A DNA stretch of 64,000 bases from Paraburkholderia bannensis NBRC 103871 (GCF_000685015.1 NZ_BAYA01000009.1:124001-188000); one strand, 5' to 3'; shown: positions 42,422 through 53,243, counted from the first letter of the stretch. The notes: generated from the sequence alone by a model not told the origin. Numbers and translations are program-made.

Positions 42422-43792
42422 CTACTGCCCCGCCACCGTCATGCGCTCGATCAGCACCGAACCGGTCTGGCGCGTACCGCGCGCAAGCGTATCCGCACCA
42501 ATCGCGACGATGTGGCGGAACATCTCCTGCAGCGTGGACGCCACCGTGATTTCCTCGACCGGATACTGGATCTTGCCGTTCTCGACCCAGAAACCCGACG
42601 CGCCGCGCGAATAATCGCCCGTCACGAAATTCACGCCCTGCCCCATCAGCTCGGTCAGCAGCAGGCCGGTGCCGAGCTTCTTCAGCATGGCTTCGAAGTC
42701 GTCCTCGGGCTTCGTGAGCGAGCTTTCCAGGCGCAGGTTGTGCGAGCCGCCCGCGTTGCCGGTCGTCTGCATGCCGAGCTTGCGCGCCGAATACGACGAC
42801 AGGAAATAGCCCTGCACCACGCCGTCCTTGACGACGTCGCGACGTTGCGTGCGCACGCCTTCTTCGTCGAACGGCGCGCTGCCCGCAGCACGCGGCACGT
42901 GGGGATCTTCGACGACCTGGATATGCGGCGCGAACACCGGCTTGCCCAGGCTGTCGACGAGGAACGAGGTCTTGCGATACAGCGCGCCGCCGCTCGTCGC
43001 CTGCACGAACGCGCCGAGGATCCCGGCCGCCAGCGGCGCTTCGAACAGCACCGGCACCTTGCGCGTGTCGAGGCCGCGCGCGTTCAGGCGCGAGAGCGCG
43101 CGCTCGGCGGCGTAGCGGCCCACGGCTTCCGGCGAAGCGAGTTCGCCCGCGCTGCGCCGCGAGGTGTACCAGTCGTCGCGCTGCATGCTGCGCCCCGATC
43201 CCGCGATGGGCGCGCAGGCGATGTAGTGGCGCGAGTACGGATAGCCGTGCATGAAGCCGCTCGACGTGGCCAGCACGAACTGCGAGTGCTGGGCGGACAC
43301 GCTTGCGCCCTCGGAATTGGTCACGCGACGGTCGGTGGCGAACGCGGCGTCTTCGGCGCGGCGCGCGATTTCGACGGCCTCGTCGGCTGTGACGCTCCAC
43401 GGATGGTAGAGGTCGAGGTCGCGCGGCGCGGTTTCCAGCAGCTCGCGCTCGGCGAGGCCCGCACAGTCGTCGTCGGCGGTGAAGCGCGCGATGTTGTAGG
43501 CGGCCGCCACGGTGTCCTTGAGCGCCTGCGCGGAAAAGTCCGAGGTGCTCGCGTTGCCCCGCTTGTTGCCGATGTAGACGGTGACGCCGACCATCTTGTC
43601 GCGGTTGTGCTCGATGGTTTCGACTTCACCGCGCCGCACGGACACCGAAAGACCGTCGCCTTCGGAGAGTTCGGTCGCGGCGTCGCTCGCGCCGAGCGCC
43701 TTCGCGTGGCGGAGGATGTCCGACGCGATCTCCTTCAGTTCGTCCTGGGTGTGCGGAAAAAAACGCTGCCGGGCTTCGATGTCTGCTGCCAT
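42422..43792 (-). CDS. pmbA: Metalloprotease PmbA (TldE)
   Basis: A 456-residue member of the TldD/PmbA family. Recognisable stretches are LSVSVRRGEVETIEHN near the start, GVTVYIGNKRGNASTSDF and, toward the end, SGGALYRKTSFLVDSLG and the GNAGGSHNLRLE region. PmbA forms a heterodimer with TldD that degrades unfolded peptides and matures microcin B17. The HExxxH zinc motif belongs to TldD, not to this subunit. The next gene upstream, darP, is divergent, as is usual in Burkholderiaceae. Confidence 0.94.
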   Translation of the reverse strand: MAADIEARQRFFPHTQDELKEIASDILRHAKALGASDAATELSEGDGLSVSVRRGEVETIEHNRDKMVGVTVYIGNKRGNASTSDFSAQALKDTVAAAYNIARFTADDDCAGLAERELLETAPRDLDLYHPWSVTADEAVEIARRAEDAAFATDRRVTNSEGASVSAQHSQFVLATSSGFMHGYPYSRHYIACAPIAGSGRSMQRDDWYTSRRSAGELASPEAVGRYAAERALSRLNARGLDTRKVPVLFEAPLAAGILGAFVQATSGGALYRKTSFLVDSLGKPVFAPHIQVVEDPHVPRAAGSAPFDEEGVRTQRRDVVKDGVVQGYFLSSYSARKLGMQTTGNAGGSHNLRLESSLTKPEDDFEAMLKKLGTGLLLTELMGQGVNFVTGDYSRGASGFWVENGKIQYPVEEITVASTLQEMFRHIVAIGADTLARGTRQTGSVLIERMTVAGQ

Positions 43793-44035
43793 TGTCGTTA
43801 CGGTCCGGTTTTGGGCCGGTGCGGCCCGCTTGTCGTGTGTCGGAGGTGTCGCGTGATGCGTCGCGCGTACGCAGATTTGCCGTACATGCTGCGTCTTTAC
43901 GTCAGACGCGTTTCGCGATCATAGCAAGGACTGCGCGCGCGCACCGAGGCTGAGCGTGCCGCAATGCCGCATCGCATGCGTGCGTCACGGCCGCCAAGTC
44001 CGATCGGCTCGCGCGCGCACGCTACAATATGCGTC

Positions 44036-44647
44036 ATGAAACGCAAAACCCGCATTCAACCCATGAACGACGCTGTCGCCGAAGTCGACGACAACGGTTA
44101 CGATCGCCCGAGCAAATCGCAGCTCAAGCGCGATATGGAAGCCCTGCAGCAGCTGGGCGTGGCGCTCGTCGAGCTCCCCAAGGACGCGCTCAAGCGCATG
44201 CCGATGACGGAAGACCTCGCGGACGCCGTCCACGAAGCCCGCCGCATCTCCGACCACGAAGGCCGCCGCCGCCAGCTCCAGTATGTGGGCCGCATGATGC
44301 GCGGCCTGACCGAGACCGAAGTCGCGGCCCTGCGCAAGGCGATGGAAGAGCATCGCGGCGTGAACAAGGCGGCCACGGCGCGCCTGCACTGGATCGAGCG
44401 CACGCGCGAGAAACTGCTGGCCGACGACGAGGCGCTCACCGCCTTCATCCGCGAATATCCGGCCGCCGACCCGCAGGAAGGCCGCACGCTGATCCGCAAC
44501 GCGCGCCGCGAGCACCAGCAGGCCAAGCCGCCCAAGTACTTCCGCGAGCTGTTCCAGTGGATCAAGGACGTGAGCCACCAGGGCAACGAGGACGCAGACG
44601 ATGCGGATCACGATGCCGGTGAGGATCGCGAAGATGACGAAGCCTGA
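44036..44647 (+). CDS. darP: Ribosome biogenesis factor DarP (YjgA)
   Basis: A 203-residue basic and highly helical cytosolic protein. [20 protein letters not shown] is the family's N-terminal signature, followed by [18 protein letters not shown] and [13 protein letters not shown]. DarP associates with the 50S precursor and helps late assembly. The C-terminal 20 residues are strongly acidic (Asp/Glu runs). I start at MKRKTRIQP; a TACAAT lies just upstream at 44023-44028. It overlaps mog by 14 bases. Confidence 0.93.
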   Translation: MKRKTRIQPMNDAVAEVDDNGYDRPSKSQLKRDMEALQQLGVALVELPKDALKRMPMTEDLADAVHEARRISDHEGRRRQLQYVGRMMRGLTETEVAALRKAMEEHRGVNKAATARLHWIERTREKLLADDEALTAFIREYPAADPQEGRTLIRNARREHQQAKPPKYFRELFQWIKDVSHQGNEDADDADHDAGEDREDDEA

Positions 44648-45257
44648 GCGCAGCCATCCTGACGAACTCGTGATCGGCCTCGTGTCGGTCAGCGACCGCG
44701 CGACCGCGGGCGTCTACGAGGACAAGGGCATTCCGTCGCTGATGGAGTGGCTCGGCGCGACGCTCAAGTCGCCCTGGCGCGCCGAAACGCGCCTGATTCA
44801 CGACGATGCGGCCACCATTTCGGCCACGCTCACGGCGCTGGTCGACGGCCTGGGCTGCGATCTCGTGCTGACCACGGGCGGCACCGGCCCGGCGCGCCGC
44901 GACGTCACGCCCGAGGCGACGCTTGCGGTGGCCACGAAGGAAATGCCCGGTTTTGGCGAGCAGATGCGCCAGATCAGCCTGAATTTCGTGCCGACGGCGA
45001 TCCTGTCGCGCCAGGTCGCCGTGATCCGCGAAACCGACGATCACGCGGCGCTCATCATCAACCTGCCCGGCCAGCCGAAGTCGATCAAGGAAACGCTGGA
45101 AGGCCTGCGCGACGAGAACGGCAAATCGAAAGTGCCCGGCATTTTCGCGGCGGTGCCCTACTGCATCGACCTGATCGGCGGCCCGTATATCGAAACCGAT
45201 CCGGCCATCGTGGCCGCGTTCCGGCCGAAAAACGCGCAACGCCCGCCGCGCGCGTAA
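44634..45257 (+). CDS. mog: Molybdopterin adenylyltransferase Mog
   Basis: A 207-residue enzyme that adenylylates molybdopterin before MoeA inserts molybdenum. The family motifs [36 protein letters not shown] and [12 protein letters not shown] are all present. It is translated from an ATG inside the end of darP, with GAGG about nine bases upstream, implying coupling. This gene is separate from the moaA-mobA-moeA cluster at the start of the window. Confidence 0.94.
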   Translation: MTKPERSHPDELVIGLVSVSDRATAGVYEDKGIPSLMEWLGATLKSPWRAETRLIHDDAATISATLTALVDGLGCDLVLTTGGTGPARRDVTPEATLAVATKEMPGFGEQMRQISLNFVPTAILSRQVAVIRETDDHAALIINLPGQPKSIKETLEGLRDENGKSKVPGIFAAVPYCIDLIGGPYIETDPAIVAAFRPKNAQRPPRA

Positions 45258-45296
45258 GCGCATCATTCGCGTAGATCACGCGCGTAGAAAAGCAAA

Positions 45297-45320
45297 ACGG
45301 CGCCCAGGGGCGCCGTTTTT
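45297..45320. terminator. Terminator between mog and orn
   Basis: ACGGCGCCC / GGGCGCCGT with a short loop and flanking A4 and T5, usable by both convergent genes. Confidence 0.85.
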
Positions 45321-45357
45321 CACAACCAGCCTGCAGAGCGGGCGTTTTGCGTACGCG

Positions 45358-46011
45358 TTACTGCGCGTCGCCGCCCGCAGCCGCCTCCGTCGAGCCGCCG
45401 AGCGGCGCCGACGGAATCAGGAAATGCTCGCGGTAGTACTTGAGTTCGTCGATCGACTCGTGGATGTCGGCCAGCGCCGTGTGCATCGCGCGCTTCTGGA
45501 AACCCTTGTAGATCGCGGGCTGCCAGCGGCGGCACAGCTCCTTGAGCGTGCTCACGTCCAGATTGCGGTAGTGGAAGAAGCGCTCCAGCGTGGGCATCCA
45601 GCGCGCCATGAAGCGGCGATCCTGGCAGATCGAGTTGCCGCACATCGGCGACTTGCCCGGCGGGACGTACTGCGCGAGGAAGGCCAGGATCTGCTCGGTG
45701 GCGCTTTCTTCGGTGACGGTCGAGGCGCGCACGCGCTCGGTCAGGCCCGAGCGGCCATGCGTGTTACGGTTCCACTCGTCCATGCGGTCGAGCGCCGCTT
45801 CGGACTGGTGAATCGCCAGCACCGGGCCCTCGACGATCTTGTCGAGCGTCGAGTTGGTCACGACCACGGCGATTTCGATGATGCGGTCGTTATCGGGGTC
45901 GAGACCCGTCATTTCCATGTCGAGCCAGATCAGGTTCATGTCGGTGCGCTGCATGGCCGCAGTCGCCTGGCCCGACGGGTCGGCCGGGTCGGCAGTAGTG
46001 ATGTCTGTCAT
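45358..46011 (-). CDS. orn: Oligoribonuclease Orn
   Basis: A 217-residue DEDDh 3'-5' exonuclease that degrades 2-5 nt RNAs, including pGpG, the breakdown product of cyclic di-GMP. First acidic pair is in [12 protein letters not shown]; further conserved segments are [16 protein letters not shown] and [21 protein letters not shown], which carries the catalytic His and Asp. The N-terminal 23 residues before MNLIWLDME are not conserved, so a start at MQRTDMNL is also possible. Its role in cyclic di-GMP turnover could link to biofilm control, but that is general knowledge. Confidence 0.93.
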   Translation of the reverse strand: MTDITTADPADPSGQATAAMQRTDMNLIWLDMEMTGLDPDNDRIIEIAVVVTNSTLDKIVEGPVLAIHQSEAALDRMDEWNRNTHGRSGLTERVRASTVTEESATEQILAFLAQYVPPGKSPMCGNSICQDRRFMARWMPTLERFFHYRNLDVSTLKELCRRWQPAIYKGFQKRAMHTALADIHESIDELKYYREHFLIPSAPLGGSTEAAAGGDAQ

Positions 46012-46157
46012 GAATGTCGCCTGGAACAATAGGGAAACTGCAGGAAAGCTGCAGGAAAGCGGCGCGCGCCGCATGCGGCCATCGTCGCCATTGCAGGATG
46101 CAATGCGCGGGCCGCCAAGAACATATAATTGTCGCATAGATACCACGGACTTCCCGG

Positions 46158-47429
46158 ATGCCTACTTTGTCCCCTGCGCTCGCTTTCAGCGCACTTTTCA
46201 TGGTCGCCGTGCTGGCGATGGTCGCCACCAAATTGTGGCTGGCCTCGCGCCAGACCCGCTTCGTCGCGGCCCACCGCGATGCGGTGCCCGCCCAGTTCGC
46301 GGCCACGATTCCCCTCGCGGCGCACCAGCGCGCCGCCGATTACACCGTCGCGCGCACGCGCCTCGGCATGTTCGAGATTGTGCTGTCGGCCGTCGTGCTG
46401 ATCGCGCTGACGCTGCTCGGCGGCGTGCAGGCGCTCGACCTGGGCCTGTCCGACTGGCTCGGGCGTGGCTATGTCGGCCAGATCGCGCTGATCGGCGCGG
46501 TGCTCGCGGTGAGCGGCATCATTGAATTGCCGATCGATTACTACCGCCAGTTCGTGGTCGAGGAGCGTTTTGGCTTCAACCGCATGACCCGCGGCATTTT
46601 CTTCATGGATCGCATCAAGGGGCTCGTGATCGGCGCGGCGTTCGGCATTCCGCTGCTGTTCGTCGTGCTGTGGCTCATGAAGCAGGCAGGTAGCCTCTGG
46701 TGGCTGTGGACGTGGGTGGTCTGGGTCGGCTTCCAGATGCTGGTGCTGGTGCTCTACCCCACTTTCATCGCGCCGCTGTTCAACAAGTTCGAGCCGCTCA
46801 AGGACGAAGCACTGCGCTCGCGCATCGAAGCGCTGATGCAGCGCTGCGGCTTCGCGGCCAAGGGCCTGTTCGTGATGGACGGCAGCCGCCGTTCGGCGCA
46901 CGGCAACGCCTATTTCACGGGTTTCGGCGCGGCCAAGCGCATCGTGTTCTTCGACACGCTGCTCGCGCGCCTCTCGGGCAGTGAAATCGAAGCCGTGCTC
47001 GCGCACGAACTCGGCCACTTCAAGCGCCGCCACGTCATCAAGCGCATGGTCGTCACCTTCCTGATCAGCCTCGTGCTGCTCGGTTTGCTCGGCTGGCTCA
47101 CGCAGTGCGTCTGGTTCTACGAGGGGCTGGGCGTGCGTCCGTCGCTGCTCGGCGGCAACGAGGGGCTTGCGCTGGTGCTGTTCTTCCTCGCCGTGCCGGT
47201 GTTCCTGTTCTTCATCACGCCGTTCAATAGCCTGAGCTCGCGCAAGCACGAGTTCGAGGCCGATGCCTTCGCCGCCACGCAGACCGACGCGCAGCAGCTC
47301 GTCAACGCGCTCGTGAAGCTGTACGAGGACAACGCGTCGACGCTCACGCCGGATCCGCTCTACACCGCGTTCTACTACTCGCATCCGCCGGCTTCGCAGC
47401 GGATCGACAAACTGCTCGCGCACGCATGA
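46158..47429 (+). CDS. M48 family membrane metalloprotease (Ste24/CAAX-type)
   Basis: A 423-residue integral membrane protease with about seven hydrophobic segments. The zinc motif HELGH is at residues 283-287 in [17 protein letters not shown], and the third ligand Glu is in [11 protein letters not shown], about residue 365. The overall plan matches Ste24-type CAAX endopeptidases, which in bacteria take part in membrane protein quality control. Its stop overlaps the rsgA start (ATGA). Confidence 0.92.
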   Translation: MPTLSPALAFSALFMVAVLAMVATKLWLASRQTRFVAAHRDAVPAQFAATIPLAAHQRAADYTVARTRLGMFEIVLSAVVLIALTLLGGVQALDLGLSDWLGRGYVGQIALIGAVLAVSGIIELPIDYYRQFVVEERFGFNRMTRGIFFMDRIKGLVIGAAFGIPLLFVVLWLMKQAGSLWWLWTWVVWVGFQMLVLVLYPTFIAPLFNKFEPLKDEALRSRIEALMQRCGFAAKGLFVMDGSRRSAHGNAYFTGFGAAKRIVFFDTLLARLSGSEIEAVLAHELGHFKRRHVIKRMVVTFLISLVLLGLLGWLTQCVWFYEGLGVRPSLLGGNEGLALVLFFLAVPVFLFFITPFNSLSSRKHEFEADAFAATQTDAQQLVNALVKLYEDNASTLTPDPLYTAFYYSHPPASQRIDKLLAHA

Positions 47430-48409
47430 ACCGGCGCGCATCGAAAGCCGCCGGCGGGGCTGCACAATCCGCACCGAACAGCACGGCGAACGCCGCGACG
47501 CTCCATGGCGTCGTGATCGCCGCGCACGGCCGCCACTACCTGGTCGCGCCGGACGACGGCGGCGCGCCGCTGCAGTGCTTCCCGCGCGGCAAGAAGAGCG
47601 AAGTCGCCGTGGGCGACCGCGTCGACTATCAATCAACGTCGGCCGACCAGGGCGTGATCGTCGCGATCGGCGAGCGTCGCAACCTGCTCTACCGCTCCGA
47701 CCAGTTCAAATCGAAGCTCTTCGCGGCCAACCTCGACCAGTTGCTGATCGTGCTCGCCACCGAGCCGCATTTCAGCGAGGATCTGCTCGGGCGCGCACTG
47801 GTGGCCGCCGAAGCCAATGGCCTCACGCCCATCATCCTGCTCAACAAGATCGACCTGGAAGCCGCGCTGCCGCTCGCGCGCCAGCGGCTGGAGCGTTATC
47901 GGGCGCTGGGCTACACGGTGCTGGAAGTGTCCGAGAAGAAGCATCCCGAAGAAGCGCACGCGATTCTCTCGAAGCATCTCTACGGCCACCAGACGATCCT
48001 GCTCGGGCAGTCGGGCATGGGCAAATCGACGCTCGTGAACCTGCTGATTCCGGACGCCGAAGCCGCGACGCGCGAGATCTCGACGGCGCTCAACAGCGGC
48101 CGCCATACGACGACGTTCACGCGGCTCTACAAGCTGCCGGACGTGGGCCCGGAAGGCGCTAAAGGCGGCGCGCTGATCGATTCGCCGGGTTTCCAGGAGT
48201 TCGGCCTCTATCACCTCACCGAAGGCACGCTGGAGCGCGCGTTCCCCGAGTTCCGGCCGCTGCTCGCGCATTGCCGCTTCTACAACTGCCATCACCTGCA
48301 CGAGCCGGGATGCGCGGTGCTCGAAGCGGTCGAGGACGGCCGCATCGCGCCCGAGCGCCACGAACTCTACGCCCAGCTCGTGCACGAAATCAGCCAGGTC
48401 GTGCGCTGA
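47426..48409 (+). CDS. rsgA: Ribosome small-subunit GTPase RsgA
   Basis: A 327-residue circularly permuted GTPase that matures the 30S subunit. Motif order is permuted: G4 LLNKIDLE comes before G1 [12 protein letters not shown], then G3 [10 protein letters not shown]. An N-terminal OB fold (about 28-100) and a C-terminal zinc site with [14 protein letters not shown] complete the family. The start overlaps the protease stop by four bases, and the M48 protease-rsgA pairing is common in Burkholderiaceae. Confidence 0.95.
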   Translation: MNRRASKAAGGAAQSAPNSTANAATLHGVVIAAHGRHYLVAPDDGGAPLQCFPRGKKSEVAVGDRVDYQSTSADQGVIVAIGERRNLLYRSDQFKSKLFAANLDQLLIVLATEPHFSEDLLGRALVAAEANGLTPIILLNKIDLEAALPLARQRLERYRALGYTVLEVSEKKHPEEAHAILSKHLYGHQTILLGQSGMGKSTLVNLLIPDAEAATREISTALNSGRHTTTFTRLYKLPDVGPEGAKGGALIDSPGFQEFGLYHLTEGTLERAFPEFRPLLAHCRFYNCHHLHEPGCAVLEAVEDGRIAPERHELYAQLVHEISQVVR

Positions 48410-48432
48410 CGCGCGCGCTTTCGCGACAGTCC

Positions 48433-48756
48433 ATGCTCAAGCTCGTGCGCGCGCCCAATGTGGTCATCGCCCAGCACTGGATGAACATTCTGGCCACCGC
48501 TGGCGTGCCCTGCGAGCTGCACAACCGCTACCTGAGCGGCGCGATGGGCGAGATTCCGGCCGAACAGTGCGCGCCGGAAATCTGGCTCGTCGACGAGCGC
48601 GACGAGACGCTCGCGCGCAAGCTGATCGCCGATGCGACGCTCGGCCCCAAGCCCGGCGCGCCTTCGTGGCGCTGCCCGCAGTGCGGCGAGACGCTGGAGC
48701 CGCAGTTCACCGTCTGCTGGCAATGCGGGCGCGAGCGCGATCCGCGCGACGACTGA
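48433..48756 (+). CDS. DUF2007 domain protein with C-terminal zinc ribbon
   Basis: A 107-residue protein. The N-terminal DUF2007 part (MLKLVRAPNVVIAQHWMNIL) is a small ferredoxin-like fold proposed to be signal-transducing. The C-terminal end has two CxxC pairs, WRCPQCGETLEPQF and VCWQCGRERD, likely binding zinc. It starts 24 bases after rsgA, in the same transcript. No function is established for the family. Confidence 0.88.
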   Translation: MLKLVRAPNVVIAQHWMNILATAGVPCELHNRYLSGAMGEIPAEQCAPEIWLVDERDETLARKLIADATLGPKPGAPSWRCPQCGETLEPQFTVCWQCGRERDPRDD

Positions 48757-48776
48757 AGCACTCGCCAGAATGCAAA

Positions 48777-48805
48777 ACGGCCCGCTTGAAGCGGGCCGTT
48801 TTTTT
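48777..48805. terminator. Terminator between the DUF2007 gene and the CobD-like gene
   Basis: ACGGCCCGC / GCGGGCCGT with a short loop and T7 on the plus strand; A4 on the other side lets it work on both strands. Confidence 0.88.
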
Positions 48806-48832
48806 GTCTCGAAGCCGGATGATGACGCGTGC

Positions 48833-49771
48833 TCACACCCACACGGCAATCGTCAGCATCAGCAGCAGGATCATCCACAGGATCACCGCACGCCACACCA
48901 GGCCGACCGCCGATTGCAGCGTACGTGGCGTGCAGTCGTCGCCGACCGTATAGGGGCCACCGTCGCCCGGCTGCGCGAGCGCATCGACGCTCGACTGTTC
49001 GGCGAGCGGGCCCGACAGGCGCGCACCCAGCGCGCCGCTGCCGGCGGCCAGCAGCACGCCTTCGTTGGTGTCGGGCCACTGGTTGGCGTGATTGCGCCAG
49101 GCGTAAATCGCATCCTCGAAATTGCCGACGATCGCGAAGCCCAGCGACGTCAACCGCGCCGGAATCCAGTCGATCACGAAGAACACGTGCTGCGCGAAAT
49201 TCGAGAACGCTTCGGTGCGGTCTTCGGCGGGACGCGCCCATTCGCGCGCGAGGTATTCGGAGATCCGGTAGAGCACCGCGCCCGCCGGGCCGATCGGCAC
49301 GAGGAACCAGAAGAACACGCCAAACACGTGGCGATGCGAGGCCACCACCGCATGGATGAGCGTGTGGCGCACGATCTCGCTCACGGGCATGTCCACCGTG
49401 TCGAGGCCAGTCCATTCGTTGAGGATTTCACGCGCGCGCGGCACGTCGTCGTTGTTCAGCGCAAGGTGGATATCGGTGAAATAGTGGCTGAACTGGCGAA
49501 AGCCCAACGTGAAGTACACCACCACCACGTTCCAGAGAAACGCCAGCACGAAGCTGATGTGATAGAGCACGTAGTAGACGAGCGCCGTGGCCGCCGTCCA
49601 GGGCAGCACCACCACGAGCCAGGCAATCAGGCCATGTTTCTGCTTGCCCGCGTCAAAACCATGCGCGGCCCATTCCGCATTGAGGCGCACCAGCGCCATC
49701 ACCGGATTATTCGGCGAAAGCGCCCGCACCTGTTCGATGACGAGAGCCAGCAATACGGAGAAGAAGGTCAT
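48833..49771 (-). CDS. CobD/CbiB family membrane protein
   Basis: A 312-residue inner-membrane protein with four or more hydrophobic segments, starting MTFFSVLLALVIEQ. Regions such as TGLDTVDMPVSEIVRHTL and the long FGVFFWFLVPIGPAGAVLYRI fit the CobD/CbiB family, which makes adenosylcobinamide phosphate in cobalamin synthesis. No other cobalamin gene is nearby, and the same family includes divergent members such as AmpE; a role outside B12 synthesis is possible. Confidence 0.8.
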   Translation of the reverse strand: MTFFSVLLALVIEQVRALSPNNPVMALVRLNAEWAAHGFDAGKQKHGLIAWLVVVLPWTAATALVYYVLYHISFVLAFLWNVVVVYFTLGFRQFSHYFTDIHLALNNDDVPRAREILNEWTGLDTVDMPVSEIVRHTLIHAVVASHRHVFGVFFWFLVPIGPAGAVLYRISEYLAREWARPAEDRTEAFSNFAQHVFFVIDWIPARLTSLGFAIVGNFEDAIYAWRNHANQWPDTNEGVLLAAGSGALGARLSGPLAEQSSVDALAQPGDGGPYTVGDDCTPRTLQSAVGLVWRAVILWMILLLMLTIAVWV

Positions 49772-49948
49772 GCGACGCGCCGTGCAAGTCAGGTTGCAAA
49801 AGAGGATTCGGGGGTTTCAGGGGCTTTCAGAAAATTGTTGCAACGATATCACAGGGCCAGATGTACCTGAACGTCTGGCGGCAAAGACACAACAGACGCA
49901 GCGCAGCAATGCAGAAACGCGTCGCGAATCTGCAATCCGGGGGCCGCT

Positions 49949-50644
49949 TCAGGCCAACAGGAAGCGATAAAAGTTGCGCAGCATGCCGGCGGTCGCGCCC
50001 CAGATGAAATGCGAGGCGCCGACGGCACCCGCCTGGCCGCCCTGCTGCGGATACGGCATGGCGAAAAAGCGGCGCTCGCCGCCTTCCCAGCGGAACACCC
50101 GAATTTCATGGTTCGCGGGGTTCATCAGGAAGTTGAGCGGTACTTCGAAGATGCTCGCCACTTCGAGCGAATCGGCGGCCAGCGAAAACGGCTCGTGCAC
50201 GAGGCCCACCACGGGCGTCACGCGAAAGCCCGTGCCGGTCAGGTATTCGGGTAGCGCACCGAGCACCTCGACACGCGCCGGGTCGAGATCGACTTCTTCG
50301 TGCGCTTCGCGCAGCGCGGCGGCGATGGGCGTGGGGTCGGACGGTTCGCGGCTGCCGCCGGGAAAGCTCACCTGGCCAGCGTGATTGCTCAGATGGTCGG
50401 CGCGCTGCGTGAGCAGCACCGACAGACCCGAGGCGCGGATCACCAGCGGCATCAGCACGGCGGCTTCGCGCGGGTCGCGGATATCCATGACGCGGGATTC
50501 CTGCGGCTCGGGGTGCCAGGGCAGGCGTTGTTCGAAGCGCGCGCGCAGCCCGTCGGGCGTGAGGCGTCCGGCGGCGACCCTGGGCAGATCGGCGCCGGTC
50601 GATTCTATCGGCAGGCTTTCGGGTTCAAATACAGGACGGATCAA
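49949..50644 (-). CDS. Nudix hydrolase, CoA pyrophosphatase type
   Basis: A 231-residue Nudix protein with the box GGSREPSDPTPIAAALREAHEEVDL, showing the required REXXEE core, and the preceding SNHAGQVSFPGG that marks the CoA pyrophosphatase (NudL) subfamily, which cleaves CoA to 3',5'-ADP and phosphopantetheine. The last position of the box is Asp instead of Gly. The start appears to be TTG 50644 (MIRPVFEPES), with no strong ribosome-binding site, so the N-terminus is uncertain. Confidence 0.88.
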   Translation of the reverse strand: MIRPVFEPESLPIESTGADLPRVAAGRLTPDGLRARFEQRLPWHPEPQESRVMDIRDPREAAVLMPLVIRASGLSVLLTQRADHLSNHAGQVSFPGGSREPSDPTPIAAALREAHEEVDLDPARVEVLGALPEYLTGTGFRVTPVVGLVHEPFSLAADSLEVASIFEVPLNFLMNPANHEIRVFRWEGGERRFFAMPYPQQGGQAGAVGASHFIWGATAGMLRNFYRFLLA

Positions 50645-50690
50645 CGGCTGACTCGGGATTCGGGCACATCGGTTTATTGTGCGGCCAAAA

Positions 50691-50715
50691 AGAAAAAAGC
50701 ACCCCGGAGGGTGCT
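50691..50715 (-). terminator. Terminator of the rpsP-rimM-trmD-rplS operon
   Basis: AGCACCC / GGGTGCT with a four-base loop is followed on the minus strand by six T, directly after rplS. Confidence 0.88.
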
Positions 50716-50730
50716 TCTTTCTTACAGCTT

Positions 50731-51129
50731 TTACGCCTGCTCGGCAGCCGGAGCAGCTGCGCGGTCTTTCGACACCAGCTTTTCCTTGATGCGAGCCTTC
50801 TTGCCCGACAGGTTGCGCAGGTAGTAGAGCTTCGCGCGACGCACGTCGCCGCGGCGCTTCACCACGATGCTTGCCAGCAGCGGCGAGTACGTCTGGAACG
50901 TACGCTCGACGCCTTCGCCCGACGAGATCTTGCGAACGATGAACGCCGAGTTCAGACCGCGGTTACGCTTTGCGATCACGACGCCTTCGTATGCCTGAAC
51001 GCGCTTACGCGTGCCTTCGACAACGTTCACGTTGACGATCACCGTATCGCCCGGGGCGAAATCGGGGATGGTCTTCTCGCCCAGCACGCGCTGGATCTCT
51101 TCCTGCTCGAGTTTTGCAATCAGATTCAT
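50731..51129 (-). CDS. rplS: 50S ribosomal protein L19
   Basis: A 132-residue protein starting [15 protein letters not shown]. Conserved blocks [36 protein letters not shown] and [19 protein letters not shown] are complete. L19 sits at the subunit interface. The short acidic/Ala C-terminal extension (AAAPAAEQA) is common in Burkholderiaceae. It is the last gene of the four-gene operon. Confidence 0.97.
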   Translation of the reverse strand: MNLIAKLEQEEIQRVLGEKTIPDFAPGDTVIVNVNVVEGTRKRVQAYEGVVIAKRNRGLNSAFIVRKISSGEGVERTFQTYSPLLASIVVKRRGDVRRAKLYYLRNLSGKKARIKEKLVSKDRAAAPAAEQA

Positions 51130-51282
51130 GGATTGACTCCGTAAGCCATCTTGTCGGCGTTCGTACCCGTTGACGGAAAAACCGGCAACTACGGCCCCGA
51201 TAGAGGATGGATTCACAACTGGCGCCGTTCACGCATGAAGCGGCACCGCCTTGGACGCCTCGCGCCCTGCCCGCCCGAAGCC

Positions 51283-52050
51283 TTACGCTTCGTTCGCGCT
51301 CTTCGCGAGACTAGTGAGCCATGCCTCGTCGGCACGGCTCAACATCTTGTTCTTGCGGGCCCGAGCGATGAGGTCGGGCCGTTTTTGCCACGTGTTGCGC
51401 AGCGCCTCGCGGCGACGCCATTGCTCGATTTCCGCATGATGGCCGCCGAGCAGCACATCGGGTACGCGCACGCCGTCGTATTCCTCGGGCCGCGTGTAAT
51501 GCGGGCAGTCGAGCAGACCGTCCGCGAAACTGTCCTGCACCGCCGAAAGCGCGTCGTTCAACACGCCCGGCAGCAACCGCACCACGGCATCCATCAGCGC
51601 CATCGCGGGCAATTCGCCACCCGACAGCACGAAGTCGCCAAGGCTGACTTCCTCGTCCACGCAACGGTCGACCAGACGCTGGTCGATCGCCTCGTAGCGA
51701 CCGCACAGGATCACGAAACCGGGTTCCTGCGCGAACTGCACGGCGCGCTCGTGCGTGAGCGGCTTGCCTTGCGGCGACATCAGCAGCACACGCGGTTTCG
51801 CTACACCCTGCTCCGCCTGCGCGGCTTTCGCCGCGTCGATCGCCGCTTCGAGCGGCTTGGCCAGCATGACCATGCCGGGGCCGCCGCCGTAAGGACGATC
51901 GTCGATGGTGCGGTAATTGTCGGTCGTGAAATCGCGCGGATTCCACGTACGCAACGTGTAACGCTGCTGCTTGGCTGCCCGGCTGGTAATGCCCCAATCG
52001 GTGATCGAGCGGAACATTTCGGGAAAGAGCGTAACGACATCGAACTGCAT
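51283..52050 (-). CDS. trmD: tRNA (guanine37-N1)-methyltransferase TrmD
   Basis: A 255-residue SPOUT methyltransferase that makes m1G37 in tRNAs reading CNN codons and prevents frameshifting. It begins [13 protein letters not shown]; the AdoMet-binding knot includes [23 protein letters not shown] and [14 protein letters not shown]. Length is typical. It lies between rimM and rplS, separated from rplS by 153 bases without a terminator. Confidence 0.97.
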   Translation of the reverse strand: MQFDVVTLFPEMFRSITDWGITSRAAKQQRYTLRTWNPRDFTTDNYRTIDDRPYGGGPGMVMLAKPLEAAIDAAKAAQAEQGVAKPRVLLMSPQGKPLTHERAVQFAQEPGFVILCGRYEAIDQRLVDRCVDEEVSLGDFVLSGGELPAMALMDAVVRLLPGVLNDALSAVQDSFADGLLDCPHYTRPEEYDGVRVPDVLLGGHHAEIEQWRRREALRNTWQKRPDLIARARKNKMLSRADEAWLTSLAKSANEA

Positions 52051-52084
52051 CGCTCTCTCCGTTCAGCGAATCAGCACAGCAGGT

Positions 52085-52861
52085 TCAGTAATCGGCTTCC
52101 CAGTCGACGACAATGCGCTTCGCCGCCAGGTCCACCGTCTTCACAAACACGCCGACGAACGGGATCAACCGCTCGCCGGTGGTGGGCTTGCCGTCCTTGC
52201 CCGTTTCCGGGTACTCGATGCGCAACACCGACTGCGCACCGTTGTCGATCAGGTCGGCGACCTTGCCCAGCTCGACGCCCGCCTCGTTGGCGACATCGAG
52301 ACCGATCAGGTCAACCCAGTAATACTCGTCGGCTGCCGGCGCCGGGAAATCGGCGCGGCTCACGTAGATACGCGCCCCGCGCAGCAATAGCGCGGTATCG
52401 CGGTCGGCGATGCCACCCAGTTGCCCGACGACGGAATCGCCGTGCACCTTCGCGCTCACACATACCGCGGAATGACGCTCGGGCCGCTCGCGCCCCTTGA
52501 GGAGCCACCAGCGCTTCGCCGCCAGCAAGGCTTTGCCGCCTTGTGCGTGCGGAGCGATCTTCAGCCCGCCCTTAAGGCCGTAGGCTTCGATCACGGCACC
52601 GACTTCGACCGCATCGGCCGGCCAGCTCGCCGGGGTTTCGGCGCGCAGGCCTTCGGCAGTTGCCTCAGCGTCTGCCTTGGGCGCGCTTTCGCGCACAGGC
52701 GGCGCCTTACGCACGAACGCACCGAAATTCGGTGCGTTGCGCGCCGGGCGCCCACCCTCCCGGCCACTGTTCTGCGGCGTCGCTTCGCCCGTAGCCTTGG
52801 CAATCGCCTTTGCGTCGTCCGCTTTTGCGTCCTTCGCGTTAGCGTCCCTAATTACGGGCAT
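52085..52861 (-). CDS. rimM: Ribosome maturation factor RimM with long N-terminal extension
   Basis: A 258-residue protein. The two RimM domains run from about residue 85 ([18 protein letters not shown]) to the end, with [14 protein letters not shown] starting the PRC-barrel and [24 protein letters not shown] closing it. RimM binds S19 and helps 30S maturation. The first 80 or so residues are Ala/Lys/Glu-rich and probably disordered, absent from the E. coli protein. I use ATG 52861 ([10 protein letters not shown]). Confidence 0.93.
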   Translation of the reverse strand: MPVIRDANAKDAKADDAKAIAKATGEATPQNSGREGGRPARNAPNFGAFVRKAPPVRESAPKADAEATAEGLRAETPASWPADAVEVGAVIEAYGLKGGLKIAPHAQGGKALLAAKRWWLLKGRERPERHSAVCVSAKVHGDSVVGQLGGIADRDTALLLRGARIYVSRADFPAPAADEYYWVDLIGLDVANEAGVELGKVADLIDNGAQSVLRIEYPETGKDGKPTTGERLIPFVGVFVKTVDLAAKRIVVDWEADY

Positions 52862-52936
52862 GGACAAACCTCGCAGCCAGCTTGAATTCGCACACGCGGC
52901 TTACGCTGCGCGCACGGGGTAAAACACGTCAAAGAC

Positions 52937-53197
52937 TTAAGCAGCCGGTTGGGCTGCAGCCTTTTGCGCTTCCTTCACGAGACGCTCGACAGCCGGCGAC
53001 ATTTGCGCGCCGTTTTCCTGCCAGTACGTAACGCGATCTTGAGCGATACGCAGCGTTTCACCCTTGGTAGCGACCGGGTTGTAGAAGCCCACGCGCTCGA
53101 TGAAACGGCCGTCGCGACGGTTACGCGAATCGGTTGCGACGATGTTGTAGAACGGGCGCTTCTTCGAGCCGCCGCGTGCCAGACGGATGATAACCAT
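52937..53197 (-). CDS. rpsP: 30S ribosomal protein S16
   Basis: An 86-residue protein starting [20 protein letters not shown], the universal S16 N-terminus, followed by [15 protein letters not shown]. It is the first gene of the rpsP-rimM-trmD-rplS operon, reading leftwards. A good promoter lies 47 bases upstream. The C-terminal KAAAQPAA extension is short. Confidence 0.97.
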   Translation of the reverse strand: MVIIRLARGGSKKRPFYNIVATDSRNRRDGRFIERVGFYNPVATKGETLRIAQDRVTYWQENGAQMSPAVERLVKEAQKAAAQPAA

Positions 53198-53243
53198 ACT
53201 AGAATCCTTGAAAACCGGGGGTTCGGGACTACTGAAACATGCG

